From assembly GCA_027943335.1 (NCBI GenBank), contig BSBK01001869.1, forward strand, positions 829,001 through 893,000: a DNA stretch of 64,000 bases, read 5' to 3'. Origin of the DNA: Chamaecyparis obtusa. Taxonomy: Eukaryota; Streptophyta; Pinopsida; Cupressales; Cupressaceae. Below are positions 45,465-58,932 of this stretch, in pieces (positions within the stretch are counted from its first letter, which is position 1; each line of letters starts with the position of its first letter). Both the position numbers and the translations under genes were made by a program. The notes under the pieces were generated by a model. The model ran no database searches and was not told where the DNA came from. It was given only the letters and a program-made list of their open reading frames with translations.

Positions 45465-48305
45465 TTCTTCCTTCTTGCACTCTACACTTGGGGGTAAGTT
45501 TCATCCATGCCATCTTCCATCTTCCTATCATTTACCTCACTTTCGTCCATATTTCCTCTATCACCTTCATCTTGACAAGGTTGAACACATCCATGAGCAT
45601 TGAGTATCTTAACATCCATTATCCTTTCCATCAGCTTATGTACTTGCTACATCCATGTTACCCTATCATGATCTTGCTTATCCCAAATTCACCTTCATTA
45701 TTCCTTGATAGCTTTTTCATAATCCCAAAACATCCCTTCATAGCCTCCATCACTCCTTTATCTTGATTGTGTTATCTTATACACATCTTACCCAAATTGA
45801 CCCTTGGTCTTGATCAAGATGAACTTTAAAAAAAAAAATTGTTATCAAGAACTTCTTGACATGTCCACTCTTTTGGATCACTCCTTTTCATGGCAGCAGA
45901 TTGTTATCCTATACACTATCTAGCCTTGCACCATTGGCTTTCATGGCTTATCCAAAAACATGCTTCACATTGCTATATCATTTTTTCCTTAGCTTGGGTA
46001 CTCTTGAGGAGATAGTCCTATGGGTCACATTCGCATACTTCTTCCATCATAGCCTTTCCATCTCTAATCCATCAGCTTGCAAATCCATCCTTCGTGTCCT
46101 ATATCTTGCTAAGACATTGGGGGCAAACCAATGTGATCTTGTTTGAGAGTGGGTAAAAAGGAAAGCATAAAGTGCTTCTAGATGCATCTGGCATGAACCG
46201 AGCTTCGGTAAAATCTTGAAAGTTTGTCCAAGTCCAACATTTTTTCTATCCAACTGGGGCATTTGATCTTAATCAGCGGATTTCAGCAAACAAGCATGAA
46301 TTCACATGAAGCAAGGCATTAAACCCAAAAAGGATTCAATAGTACAATATTTAGTCACATCAGAGAGGGAATTATCAGAGTTTCAGAAGAGAGAAGAAGA
46401 TTTTCGTGAACCTTTGATGGATATCATTGTTCACTAACCAAGAATTCAATTACCACAACTTGATCCATGAGCCTTCATTGACTATATTATTCGGGATTAA
46501 AAATTGACAAAACACTTGAAAAAGATCAAAATACTTGGAAATACTTTTTGAAAATCATGAAACAATGCAAAACACTTGAAGCTTTCTTTTGATGATCTTT
46601 ACTTACATTGATTTTTATCACATCTTTTTAGCTAATCGATGATGTTTCGACTAGATTGGTGATGATGGAGACATGATATTTTTCTTGTCTTTGAGTGACT
46701 ATCTTGAGGGATATCCAACAACTTATGTGAATTTGTCTAACGACATGGTCATCAAAGAACCATCAAGGACTTTCATATAGGGTGGAAGGTTGACCTTTGC
46801 TTGTTTATGCAACATTGAATTCGTTGAAACTAGTATTCATACTCTCATAGTTGGTTTATTCGACTAGTGTGGGTTGTACTAGTTTCCAAAAGGAGGTTAC
46901 CAAATGTGATAAAAAGTGGTATTCATATCATCATGTCAGTGGGCAGTGGTGATTGTATCGACTTTCCGGTCCCAAAGTGCTAAATGATGAAAATTTATCC
47001 TCAAGGCATTTATTTGCTAAAAGCTAGTGACACTTAGCTGCATTGCATTGCATTATCATGGAAGGTTAATTGCATTATCATGTTAGATTAATTGCATGTG
47101 CATTTGTTTGTAGTACTTTTCCAGGGGAAAAGGGGGTTCATTCAATTGAAATCTTGATCAATCATAAAATGGGGTCATTCAATCAAGAATCAAGGAAAGT
47201 CCATAAATCATAAGTGTCCATAATATCAAAGATCCATGAACTTTGTCTAATCAAAGATACAATGTCATCAAAATGATACATCCAAGTCCTAATCAATAAC
47301 TGAATCATGATACAATATCAACAAACTGAAAGAGCTCCATAATCAATCATCTCAATAACCTATACTCTAGCTGGGTCAACTCATGACTTAAATCCAAATA
47401 TCCAAGAAGCTAAGGTCTGTATATATATCATTTATGAAAATGTACCTGGTTCACAAATCAAGAGAATCATATCAGTATTCTATATCAGTGAGTCATCTTA
47501 TGTCAATCAATCCTATCAAAGTATCAAGCAATCACACCCAGTACCATCGTTCGTTTCTCTGTGTCCTGAGAATGAAGCAGCAGTATCAAATCATATCGGT
47601 TTTCACACTGATTGATTTATCCTATCAGAACTATCCTATGAGATTGACAAATCACATTCATTGGTACCATTATCCTGTTATAATCACTTGTTTTGCTTAA
47701 CTACAACAGACTTATCTATCTTGGATATGCAAATTTGTGAGTCATGGCATATCATCAATATTTTTCAGAAATCAAAACATATTCCAACTACTCAAAATCG
47801 TTCAAATCAAGGAATTAATATGTTTTATTTCTGAGGGGGCATCAGAGTATCAAATTGGCATCACATCAAAAACATTTATCAGTGGGGCATATCATATCAG
47901 TATCATATCAATATCAGGTTATCATATCAGTATCAATATCATATCATATCAATTTCATATCAGGAGGCAAATCAATTGCATATCGGTTTCATATCAAATC
48001 TGCTATCATATCAAACCTATCAATGTATCAACCCAGGACCTTTATCAATCAACCCAGGACCTTTATCAATTAACCCAGGACCTTTATCAGTGAACCCAGG
48101 ACCTATCATCAAACTAGGACCTATCATCAAATCAGGACCCATATCATATCAGAGGCATCAGAATCATATCAGCATCATCATCAGAGGCACATCATCATCA
48201 TCAGGAAGTACATCAATCAAAATGATCAGAGGCATATCAGAACCAGGACCAGAATCAGATCATCATACTAAGAGAATCTTTGAATCAATGTTCTTCGCAC
48301 ATCGA
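45465..48305 (+). other. N2 3' region, non-coding
   Basis: No domain is recognised. 47860-48000 is dense in ATATCA phrases. From 48031 an ACCCAGGACCTTTATCA unit repeats every 21 bp (48031, 48052, 48073, 48094, then a 19-bp step). The matching part of N3 has only about two of these units. Confidence 0.6.
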
Positions 48306-48308
48306 TCC

Positions 48309-48321
48309 AAAGAGGGGCATT
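48309..48321 (+). promoter_or_regulatory. N2 polypurine tract
   Basis: AAAGAGGGGCATT directly before the 3' LTR, matching N3 exactly and G1 apart from the last bases. Confidence 0.85.
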
Positions 48322-49167
48322 TGTAGACATGGAAAATTGGCAAAGGCTTAATTCAATCAAAAGGTGCAATCAAATCATCAAAATAGCATGAAAAATCAAT
48401 AAATGGAACAAAGGCAATTCAAATCAAAGGAAAATTCAATTAAATGATTAAATGATTAAATAAAGCTTGAAAAGGGGAAAAACATTACGAAATTGATTAA
48501 ATTCAATTAATGACATACTTGTTGAAAGCAAAAATCAAAATGAACCTCTTACCCTTCATGGCTAAATTTAATTACTTTAATTAATTAATAAATATGAAAT
48601 TCCCTCAACAAAGGAAAAAGGAGACAAAATGGACACAAATCACTCACTTTTGTTGAAATGGTCCAGCCTTTTGAAACCATTTAAATGTTTGTCCCCCAAT
48701 TTATGGACAAAGCAAAGCCAATTGACCTTACCCAAGCATAACCATGGTTATCTCACTCTACCCCCTACCCTTGGAAAAATCTTATAAATAGAAGGCATTT
48801 TGAGGCATTATTCATCCACTCCATATCTTTGAATTGTAGCAAAGCTCTTGCAATTTGCATCCACATCACTCACTTAGCATTTTCATTGATAATTAGCTTC
48901 AATTGTTGATCATTTTAGAGATTTTCTTATCAAATAGAGCTAGAATTTGATAATTAGATCTAGTTTGCATATCATTCTTAGTTCAATTCTCATAATTAGA
49001 GTGTCACTAGTGAGGATTTGCAGCTGAGAGCCTCATTTACCACTTCAATTTAGAGAACCATGAGATATTTAGATTAATTTGTGCATTATTTAGATTAGTT
49101 TTCTTTGAATAATGTAAATTCTCTTTAAATCTTGTTATTTCATGAAGGTGTAAATCACTCACACACA
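48322..49167 (+). repeat. N2 3' LTR
   Basis: 846 bp, matching the 5' copy; TATAAATA at 48783-48790. Differences from the 5' LTR include positions near 48480, 48513, 48624 and 48694. Confidence 0.95.
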
Positions 49168-49172
49168 CCTAC

Positions 49173-50889
49173 ATGTAGTTGTAGTGGAGCCTACATCCAG
49201 AGTGAGCCTACATCCAGTTGTAGTAGAGCCTACGTTCAGTCGTAGTTGGGCCTACATTCAGTTATGAGACATTTGGGCCTACATTGTTATAATTTTGAGT
49301 TGAGAAATGTACTTTATTATTATAATGTTATTTTATTATAAAGTACATTATAATTGGATGTTTCTAGAAGTTCTAGCAACTTCTCAAGGAAAAGAATAAA
49401 TAGAGGGCTTGGGCTTTCATTTGGACATGCTTGGATTTGGGATTTCTTCTACTTCTTCCATTGTGAAGCAATTTGTAGTCTTTTGGTCTGCAAATATCAT
49501 TTAATCTTTGGGAACGATAACTCCCCTAGATTAGCATAACTGAGGGAGTGAAATATCTTCTGAAGGGTTGCATTATTGGAGATGGTACTCAGCCATTTCA
49601 TGTTGAGCTTATTTGGAATCCTCAAATTTACCTGAGGGTTTGAGTTTTGGTTGCAAGAGCGAAAAAGCAGATCCAAAAAAGTAGGTTCAAAAAAAGCAGT
49701 CCGAAAAAGAAGATCTGAAAAAGCAGGTCCAAAAAGCAATCCAAAAAAGAAGATCCAAAAAAGCAGTCCGAAAAAGTAGGTCCGAAAAAGCAGTCCGAAA
49801 AAGCAGACCCGAAAAATTCATGTTGGATTTCATCTGAGGATCGATTTGAAGGATTGTATTTGATGGAATAAGGGTTTGGGATTCATCATCTTATTGGTGA
49901 ATCATTTTGATTGAGTTTGTAGATCATAGTGGTGCATTTTTAGAGAAGTTCATATCAGGGCCTGGACCTATATTTTTGCTCATATCTCACACACCAGCTA
50001 GAGATAATTTTTATGCTTTTGAGGGAATACTAATACATCATTGGTGGTCTTGTTTGTACCTTTTTGGGGGCTCAAAGGCCTGCACATTATTTTATACCAG
50101 TGTCGTACTGTACGGCCTTGCTATGACAGCAGCAGGAGGACAGTACAACAAGGTTAGGAGAGGATGTTTGGGGTCGGTTCCAGTCTTCATTGCATTGGCT
50201 ATCATCAACATTCACAATAAAAGACTAAGGGGCGATTTCCAGGTTTCTATGTCATGTTTGGATGTCAAGAAATTGTATAATTTTGCATGTATTCAGACAT
50301 TGTCAATACAGTCTAGTACTTGGTCAAAACAGTCCCTTTCTTAGCAGTCTAAATCAGTCCTGTTGTCATTTATTGTCATTGAAATATCATAGTATTGATA
50401 GTGTATTGATGGGAGTAAGAAGTGCTTTGTTGGTTCATTGTAACAGTCATATATACATTCAGATGAGTAGTCAATTGTAATCAAACATTGCTATTTTATA
50501 GTTGGACTGAGATTGTGCATTGCAAGGTCATGTAAGAGTTCATTGTTTATGTGTGATAGTTCATACATCCTCATGTCATAATTCAGAAGTTTGTAACAGT
50601 CATACATTTATAGAAAATCAGTCTACTAAACATTGCAATCAGAATTTGGGAAGTTCATGATATATTGGCATTGAAGTCTTTGCATGAATATTTGGAGTTT
50701 CATTGTTGTTCATTGTGTTACTCTTCATTATTGGTATTGTTATCTCAATTGTACTTGATGCTCAAAAACAACTATCACATTGAAACACATTATTGCAAAC
50801 AAAACAATCCAGTGCATGCCAAGTGTTTGACAGATTGTCGCGATTTAGTTTGGGGGTTTTTAGTGGCCTTTATAGTAAGGGTCATTACA
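49173..50889 (+). repeat. N4 5' LTR, second part
   Basis: Continues the LTR after N2 and matches 54760-56496. Internal arrays: GAGCCTACATCCAG-type units of about 20 bp (49173-49275) and GAAAAAGCAGTCC-type units of 13-15 bp (49658-49810). A likely TATA region (ATAAATAG) is at 49395-49402. Short frames here are shadows of LTR sequence. Confidence 0.9.
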
Positions 50890-50890
50890 G

Positions 50891-50902
50891 TGGTATCAGA
50901 GC
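50891..50902 (+). promoter_or_regulatory. N4 primer-binding site
   Basis: TGGTATCAGAGC, the standard site complementary to the 3' end of plant initiator Met-tRNA, one base after the LTR end. Confidence 0.9.
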
Positions 50903-50941
50903 GGTTTTCTTGCCATCCTGCTGGGTAAGAACCATCTTTGC

Positions 50942-53900
50942 ATGAGTGACCAGCACTTGATTGATTTTAGTATGGACAGGAATAGTATAGAATTTTAGAG
51001 GACACGATCGTGGGCAACAGATAGACACAGTAGAAATGATGGTTATTCAGACATTTGAGATGAACTTAAGAGAATAGACCAGAACTTGTCTGAACAGTGG
51101 AATAAGCACCACCGTGTGATGAATGATATACTGTCTGACGTAGCCAAGGTGAATAAGTTGTCAAGTTTTTTATTTGGCAGATCTTCTCGCAGGAGAGATA
51201 ACATAAGATCGGTTGACATAATTACCAGAAACCTTCATGAGGATTTTGGGGAACAAGTTAGTATTCCGATAGATGTTTCAGTTTCTACTCAGCCACATGA
51301 GGAAGTGGTGAAGGACACTATGCGAATTGATAGTAACTGTCAACTTGGTACTCAAGTTGAGACAGTTGTATATAGGTTGCCTGAGGATGATGTCACAGGT
51401 GCTCAGAATAGTAACTACAGCACAATGGATTTAGATGATGATTGTGAGGCTGTTGTTGTGCATGATGATGAGATACATATCAGCAATGAGTAGACATTGA
51501 GTATTCATGACTTTGCTGATAGAGAGTATTAGGCACAGTTAGCTGCTACATCACATGAGGTTGAGGGACATAGCACTTCACATGTTTTGTTCAATCAGCT
51601 TAGGGTAAGCGAGGATGGGATTGTGACTTCATTATCTCATCATGACAGGATGTGGGAGATGATGGAGGATCATATCCGGATGATTCAGTCATAGAGTAGA
51701 CATAAGGGAGTATAGGCGCAGACCTCTTGTATTGACTTACAGGCGATTAGGGAAGGAATGGGAATGGTGAAGATGAGTTATTTACATCTTCTTTCGGACC
51801 GTGACCATCTTCTTACCCTTTCCAGAGACTATTCAGATGCCTTGAGGAGGAAGGAGGAGGAAGCTATCAGGCTTTCTCGTGAGCTAGAGGATACCCGAGC
51901 CTCTTTGTTGAGTACTCCATTGGCATTATAGGACTCGGAGAGACATGCTAATTTGATACAGGGAGATATCACAAGCACACCAGATTGTGTGACTGGCTCT
52001 GATAGTGGTTACGGTACAGTTGATCTTGATGATGTTACAGTAGTTGAGGATACTATCACATTTGAGAATAGTACAGTTGATTAGAGTGGTGCAGCAGAGA
52101 GACATGTGGACGAGCTTTGTCTTGAGGTGAGTTCAGTTCGGGAGTTAGTGCATATGGCAGGGACTCAGCTTTCTTTTACAGTCAGATCACATGTGGTGGA
52201 TGATAGTTGTGAGAGTACACCTTGCATTCATATCCAGGATTTGGGTATGGTAGATAGGTGCGTGAAGTCAGTTGGTATTGTTCACATTACTCAGGTGAGG
52301 ATTTTACTCGAGTTGCCAGTCGATTTATGTTCATGGATTGGATGTTGGGATCCTTATCTTAGTACTCGGGATTGTTTTGACTGGAGATATCTATCATTAC
52401 TTGGTAGTAGTATCTATTGCACTATCATGGACTTGATTAGTAGTTTACCAGGTGTAGTTCTAATCCATGCCAGCAGCTTGTCTGATGTTGGAATTAGTTT
52501 TTATACACCAGTGTTGGGCATTGTTCATGTATCCAGTCGACCATTTTTGTTGGAATGGATTGATGATCTTTCATACATGATAGAGTTTATAGATGAGTCC
52601 CAGGATTGTATTGGTGTTGAGGACATCCAGGAGTATGCTGTGGATAGTCTTGAGGACTTAGCTTCCTCAGCAGATTCTTTCAGTACAGTGGAGTGGGATA
52701 GTGATGCTATAGTTTTTGATACTCTGTATGTTGATATGAGCTTTGGAGTTGATTCACAGAGTATGGATGGTAGTACTCTAGAGATCAGTGATTTTGAGTC
52801 TACTCCTTTGGATAGTACATCAGGGGAGGATTGTAGGAGACAGTCTAGCTAGCGCCATCATGTGTCTAGTCAATTGAGAGTTAGTGAGCAAGACATTTCT
52901 GCTGCTCGCGAGCATTTCGATGTTGCTCGTCAGTTGTTAGCAGTTTATGGATGGGGTTCTCCTACTAGTGATGATCAGGGAGGCAGTTACCTTTCCTTGA
53001 CAGAGATCCACTCTTTGTGGGAGGCTATGCGGGTTCTGAAGCAGAATTATATGCAGTTGGTAGCCGACAGAGAGCATCTTATAGAGTGGGGCAGTACAGC
53101 GTATGATGCATTATTGGTCAAGGAAGATGAGGTAAGTGACCTTACTCAGCAGCTCGAGGTGACTTCTGAGTTTCTTGAGAGTACACAGTTGGCTTTTGAG
53201 GAGTCACAGTTTCATTTGGCTGAGGTGACCATGAAGTTAGAGCGACTTCAGTCTTTACCAAATTCTGTACAGTCACAGACCATGGTGTCTGGTGATCCGA
53301 GGATGTCCATGGTCGAGGTTGATAGAGGCAGTGGAGATGAGGATATATCTGTCCTCGATACTAGTATTGGCATGTTTGGTTTGTTTCCACTGGAGGCAGG
53401 TTCAGTTGAGTTGGGTGCTATAGCTGAGCATTGTGGTATGTTTGACTTGGTGGTGGTCTCTACTACTGATGGCACGGAGACTAGTGATGTTGTATCAAAG
53501 ATCATGTGTGATGTTGGTGAGCCGGTAGTTGGCATGGTTCCTGCTAGAGATACTACTCCCATGACGATGTCTTCAGAGGTAGTAGTTAGTTCCAACTTGG
53601 TTAGTGATTGGTTGCAGTTAGTTTCTTCTAGAGTGCAGTCTGAGTCACTGACTGAGATTGGTGCATCTTATCGGCATTACACTATGAGGTATGCTCATCA
53701 ATTTACTTTTGATGACCATGTTGATGAGATGATGGTACATAGATATACTTTGGTCCCTAGTGCTTGTCATCAGCTATGGGATGGTATGACATTGCGGGAT
53801 GAGAGTTGTGGTGAGCATTACATGGTGATTAGTTCTGTGATGGACAGCTTGATAGTGTATGACTTAGAGCAGGAGTTTGGGGGTGATACCTCAGCGGTTG

Positions 53901-54190
53901 TTGTTATTGATCTTGCTCCTTTGGCTATATCATCCTCTGAATTAGCTGATGATCAATCACAGTTGGTTGTATCACATCTGCAGGATGAGTCTTTGACTAG
54001 AGTTGGTTCTTTTTACCGGCATTATACTGCAGGGTATGCACATCAGTTTGCATTTGATCCATGTGTTGAGGAGTTGATGGCCACCAAATTTAGTTTGGGT
54101 TCTATTTCTTGCTGTCTATCTTGTACTCTCTTTTCACCATCAGCGGTACATGAGAGTTATGGTTATGAGACAGTGGTCGGTGATTTATAG
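50942..54190 (+). pseudogene. N4 long ORF of unknown function, interrupted mainly by TAG stops
   Basis: A single frame runs about 1080 codons from the ATG at 50942 to a TAG at 54190. It is broken by roughly eight TAG codons (for example 51493, 52084, 52852) and one TGA, all explainable by C-to-T changes in CAG or CGA. The N-terminal part has a helical/basic stretch (LSEQWNKHHRVMNDILSDV, then GRSSRRRD). The middle is acidic and Ser/Asp/Val-rich. Around 53000-53280 lies a coiled-coil-like region (LTQQLEVTSEFLE). The C-terminal part has two copies of a RHYTxxYAHQFxFDxxV block (near 53670 and 54017). I see no gag, protease, RT or integrase motif. It may be a diverged structural protein of the non-autonomous element; function unknown. 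Confidence 0.7.
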
Positions 54191-54608
54191 AGTTGTTTTC
54201 ACTTCAGGAGTTGTACAGTGTGTGGTTTCTCCATACTTGGTGCAGATTTATTCAGGAGTGTTCACTGTTGTTGCAGAGTTGGATTGTGTGCTTTACACAG
54301 GCCAGTGGGATGTGTTGGTGATATTTACTATGTTGGCAGTTTGAGTTGTCCTCTCTACTTGGGTTCTGATATTTCGAGAGTTTGTTTCTCGTGGGTTCCT
54401 AACACTGGCAGTTGTGATTTTGGAATTTGGTTGAGTTGTATTTTCCAGTTTGATTATGGATTCCTCTTGATTATGTTTCAAAGAATATTGCAGGAGCTTG
54501 CATTGATTGACAGCAGTTTAGATCATGACTACATTTGGGATCTAGGTGGATTGATTGATTATTTGTTTAGCCATTGCTTGGGGAAAAGCAATTCTAGGAA
54601 GGGTGGAC

Positions 54609-56496
54609 TATCATGTCCCCATTTTGGCTAACATCATTTGGCATGACGGATTTGCTTATCATCGACTCTCGTAGGCAAATGGTTTGGAGAGAGGGTCATT
54701 ATGTTGATTATTTGATTGCATATTACTGATAGAGCCCACATCTAGTTTGGACCTACATGCAGTTGTGGTGGAGCCTACATCCAGAGTGAGCCTACATCCA
54801 GTTTGAGCCTACATCCAGTCGTAGTAGAGCCTACATTCAGTCTTGAGCCTACGTTCAGTCGTAGTTGGGCCTACATTCAGTTATGAGACATTTGGGCCTA
54901 CATTGTTATAATTTTGAGTTGAGAAATGTACTTTATTATTATAATGTTATTTTATTATAAAGTACATTATAATTGGATGTTTCTAGAAGTTCTAGTAACT
55001 TCTCAAGGAAAAGAATAAATAGAGGGCTTGGGCTTTCATTTGGACATGCTTGGATTTGGGATTTCTTCTACTTCTTCCATTATGAAGCAATTTGTAGTCT
55101 TTTGGTCTGCAAATATCATTTAATCTTTGGGAATGATAACTCCCCTAGATTAGCATAACTGAGGGAGTGAAATATCTTCTGAAGGGTTGCATTATTGGAG
55201 ATGGTACTCAGCCATTTCATGTTGAGCTTATTTGGAATCCTCAAATTTACCTGAGGGTTTGAGTTTTGGTTGCAAGAGAGAAAAAGTAGATCCGAAAAAG
55301 TAGGTTCAAAAAAAGTAGTCCGAAAAAGCAGATCCAAAAAAGTAGGTCTGAAAAAGTAATCCGAAAAAGCAGATCCAAAAAAGCAGTCCAAAAAAGTAGG
55401 TCTGAAAAAGCAGACCCGAAAAATTCATGTTGGATTTTATCTAAGGATCGATTTGAAGGATTGTATTTGATGGAATATGGGTTTGGGATTCATCATCTTA
55501 TTGGTGAATAATTTTGATTGAGTTTGGAGATCATAGTGGTGCATTTTCAGAGAAGTTCATATCAGGGCCTGGACCTATATTTTTGCTCATATCTCACACA
55601 CCAGCTGGAGATAATTTTTATGCTTTTGAGGGAATACTAATACATCATTGGCGGTCTTGTTTGTACCTTTTTGGGGGCTCAAAGGCCTGCACATTATTTT
55701 ATACCAGTGTCGTACTGTACGGCCCTAGTATGGCAGCAACAGTAGGACAGTACAGCAAGGTTAGGAGAGGCTGTTTGGGGTCAATTCCAATCTTCATTGC
55801 ATTGGTTATCATCAGCATTCACAATCAGAGACTAAGGGGCAATTTCTAGGTTTTTATGTCATGTTTGGATGTCGAGAAATTATATAATTTTGCATGTATT
55901 CAGACATTGTCAATACAGTCCAGTACTTGGTCAAAACAGTCCCTTTCTTAGTAGTCTAAATCAGTCCTGTTGTCATTTATTGTCATTGAAATATCATAGT
56001 ATTGATAGTGTATTGATGAGAGTAAGAAGTGCTTTGTTGGTTCATTGTAACAGTCATATATACATTCAGATGCGCAGTCAATTGTAATCAGACATTGCTA
56101 TTTTATAGTTGGACTAAGATTGTGCATTGCAAGGTCATGTAAGAGTTCATTGTTTATGTGTGATAGTTCATACATCCTCATGTCATAATTCAGAAGTTTG
56201 TAACAGTCATACATTTATAGAAAATCAGTCTACTGAACATTGCAATCAGAATTTGGGAAGTTCATGATATATTGGCATTGAAGTCTTTGCATGAATATTT
56301 GGAGTTTCATTGTTGTTCATTGTGTTACTCTTCATTATTGGTATTGTTATCTCAATTGTCCTTGATGCTCAAAAACAACTATCACATTGAAACACATTAT
56401 TGCAAACAAAACAATCTAGTGCATGCCAAGTGTTTGACAGATTGTCGCGATTCAGTTTGGGGGTTTTTAGTGGCCTTTATAGTAAGGGTCATTACA
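54609..56496 (+). repeat. N4 3' LTR
   Basis: 1888 bp, preceded by the purine tract AGGAAGGGTGGAC (54596-54608). It contains the same two internal arrays as the 5' copy (CCTACATCCAG units 54740-54905; GAAAAAG units 55278-55430), with some copy-number differences. Confidence 0.92.
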
Positions 56497-56501
56497 AAGT
56501 G

Positions 56502-58932
56502 TGGAACTAGAGGAAAAGGTGCAGTCATGGTCTAACATGCAACCACTGACTCACTGCACCAAGGAAGATGGCCGTCAGTGCAATTAATGGAATTACGGGC
56601 CCTTCATTGCAATTGTTGCGCACGTAGATTGAATAGATAAGCTGCAAGGATAATTCTATGCATTGTCATGCATGGGCTGTGAGCTTCAAGTCACTGGCTA
56701 TTAAGTACACCAAAAATTGGATACACGGCAATCTGTCTCCAATAAAAGGTGTCGACCATGACATAGGCACTCAACATTGAACACGACCAATTATTCCAAT
56801 GATTATCCACCAAGAAAAAAATGACCAGCAGTCCATAAAGTCATTTGGACATGTTGATAAGGATGAACACTTAATGCGTATCAAAGATAAGGATCACCTC
56901 ACTTATCTGGTGGTGCTGTGCGAGGCTGTCGATCTCTAGCACTTGGATGAAAATATACAAGACGTGGTGAAACACATGAAGTTAGAAGCAACAAGAAAGA
57001 CACTGACCAATGGAGAAGATGGATCTCTGCTCCCCACATGCTTCTGTGAGAAGGAGCTCCTGCAGGTGGTGGAGCATCAGCCCATGTTCTCCTACATCAA
57101 TGATACTGAGGGCCAGATTGCTACGAGCCAGTGTTGGGAGTGTGTTGGAAACCACTCACAAAGCACCAAAAAACTGAATGTTTGCTACATACAAGTGTCC
57201 ACGCAAGCTAGTGAGATCCTTCACTAACTCATGGTGAAAGGAGAAAACAACATAAAAATTGGGTAAAACACCCTGCTATGAAATCATAGAGGACTGGTCC
57301 GAGACGCAAGATATGCAGGGTGCCCAAGATGTCCACTGGACTAGCCATCCTGAACTATCTTCCTAATGCACCTTCTCCCATGAGCCCAAAGTATGATGAC
57401 TACGCGTACAACAAAGCTTTGGCTAGGGAATTTTTGGCTCTAAAAAGACACGAAGAGCTTCCCTCGCTTCAGTCCCACAGGCAGCTCATCCTTCTGAACA
57501 CGCAAGTGACTTCACCAGGAAACTGGTGAGACTGAACAATGGAATGTTGAGAGCAGTGCAGTGCCCAATCCCAATCCCAGTGGTTTGTCCTCCTGAGAGC
57601 GCCACAAGGTCCTTCAAGTCAATCCCTAGCTTGCTCAAAAACACTCATGAGTCCCGTGACATTTGATGTTGGAGGAGGTAAGTTGTCAAGAGTTGCTTGT
57701 CGAGTGTCAAATTTTGGACTATCTCTTCTGCCCAACGGTATAGAATAAATGGTCATATATATATATATATATATATATATGAGACAAACTATACTAAATC
57801 ATTCAAATTATATCAACGGTATTATTAAGGATTAATATTTTCTCATATTTTTATAATTTGAAATTCATTTAAAAAAATTTAAAAATGAATATTAACTGAA
57901 TTTAAGATAATTTGTTTGATTATATTATTGAAAAGTCAATACTGACCAATCAATTTCCAAAATTTTAAATTTATATTTCTATATCTTCTCATGTTTCTTG
58001 TGCTTAGTTATATAATTTTTAACAAAATCTCTCTAAGGGGTTGGTCATTTCCTATTCTTTGTTTCCATACATCACTTAAAATTTTAGTCCTAACCAGCTA
58101 AAGCTTTAATCATTTCTGACATTTCATCCCTTACACATGAATTTCCAGAATTCCATCCACAATGTTTGAGGGGTTCATACTTCTTTTCACCACAATCCAC
58201 GATGTTCATCTTAAATCTGCCAAAATGAGTTATGCGTCACTATTATTGGGACTCTAACATGGTTCTTCATAAATCATGCAAAAAATGACTTCATAGAGTT
58301 ATAGATGCCATCATTTTGGCATTATTTTAGTGAACACTCATCACAAACTTATCTGTATAAATCTTGTAGAATAAATTGCACATTGCTCTTACATGAATTC
58401 GAATAGGAAAATTTACATGAATTCGAATAGGCAAATTTAAAATTTAAAAAAATGAGGGTTTAGAGTTTCAATTGACAATATTTTGATTTGTTGTACTATT
58501 TTGACAAAAGATATGATTCAACTTGTTCTATTTTGACAATTTTTTTGGGGCTACATGAAGTAAATGAATATGGAAAGATTATCCTATAACATTCTAGATC
58601 CTGTCCCATAGAAAATTTCTATCATCTCAACGCTCTTCATATTCATGTTCACAACCTCAAGAGATTTGAGTACAACTGCATAAAAATGAAAAGCCTCAAG
58701 GAATTTCTGCACAAGTGAAACTCCATTCTACTCAATCTCACTATTGATCACTGCCACAGCTACCTTTGGATATATATGTTTGATTAGATTCAAAAGGTTA
58801 GTTACGAAGTCTTATGAAATGAGTATCGTAAATCAACTCTTGAGATTCTCTTTTGGATTCGGTATCATGTACTTTGTGTTTAAAATTATTCTTGGAAACA
58901 TCTTTCAATTTGGGAATTGCACATTAATGGCG
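56502..58932. other. Region between N4 and N3, no gene recognised
   Basis: An (AT)n microsatellite lies at about 57754-57780. Short frames at 56943-57227 and 57320-57529 show no known domain. The first part should continue the sequence interrupted by N4 at 39330 (possibly the Copia body). Confidence 0.4.

Larger units (their letters stand above)
39479..49167 (+). mobile_element. Non-autonomous LTR retrotransposon 'N2', 9.7 kb, nested in the N4 LTR
   Basis: Two 846-bp LTRs (39479-40324, 48322-49167), both TGTAGACATGG to CACACACA, differ at about eleven sites by eye. CCTAC lies directly before (39474-39478) and after (49168-49172). A primer site, a 21-bp leader array, one large unrecognised ORF, an A-rich tract with three bulged hairpins, a long 3' region and a polypurine tract follow in order. 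No pol gene is present. Confidence 0.95.
39331..56496 (+). mobile_element. Non-autonomous LTR retrotransposon 'N4', split by nested N2
   Basis: The LTRs start TGTCATGTCCCC (39331) and TATCATGTCCCC (54609, the TG end mutated to TA) and end GGTCATTACA (50889 and 56496). AAGTG occurs before and after (39326-39330, 56497-56501). The 5' LTR is interrupted by N2 at 39479-49172. Without N2 the element is about 7.5 kb with LTRs of about 1.87 kb. The interior (50890-54608) has a Met-tRNA-type primer site and one long unrecognised frame; no protease, RT or integrase is present. Confidence 0.9.

Noticed and set aside
49354..49739. Reading frames repeated in both N4 LTRs (around 49354-49739 and 54973-55391) as genes
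   Set aside because: They are duplicated only because the LTR is duplicated and are made of the GAAAAAG tandem array; no coding signal.
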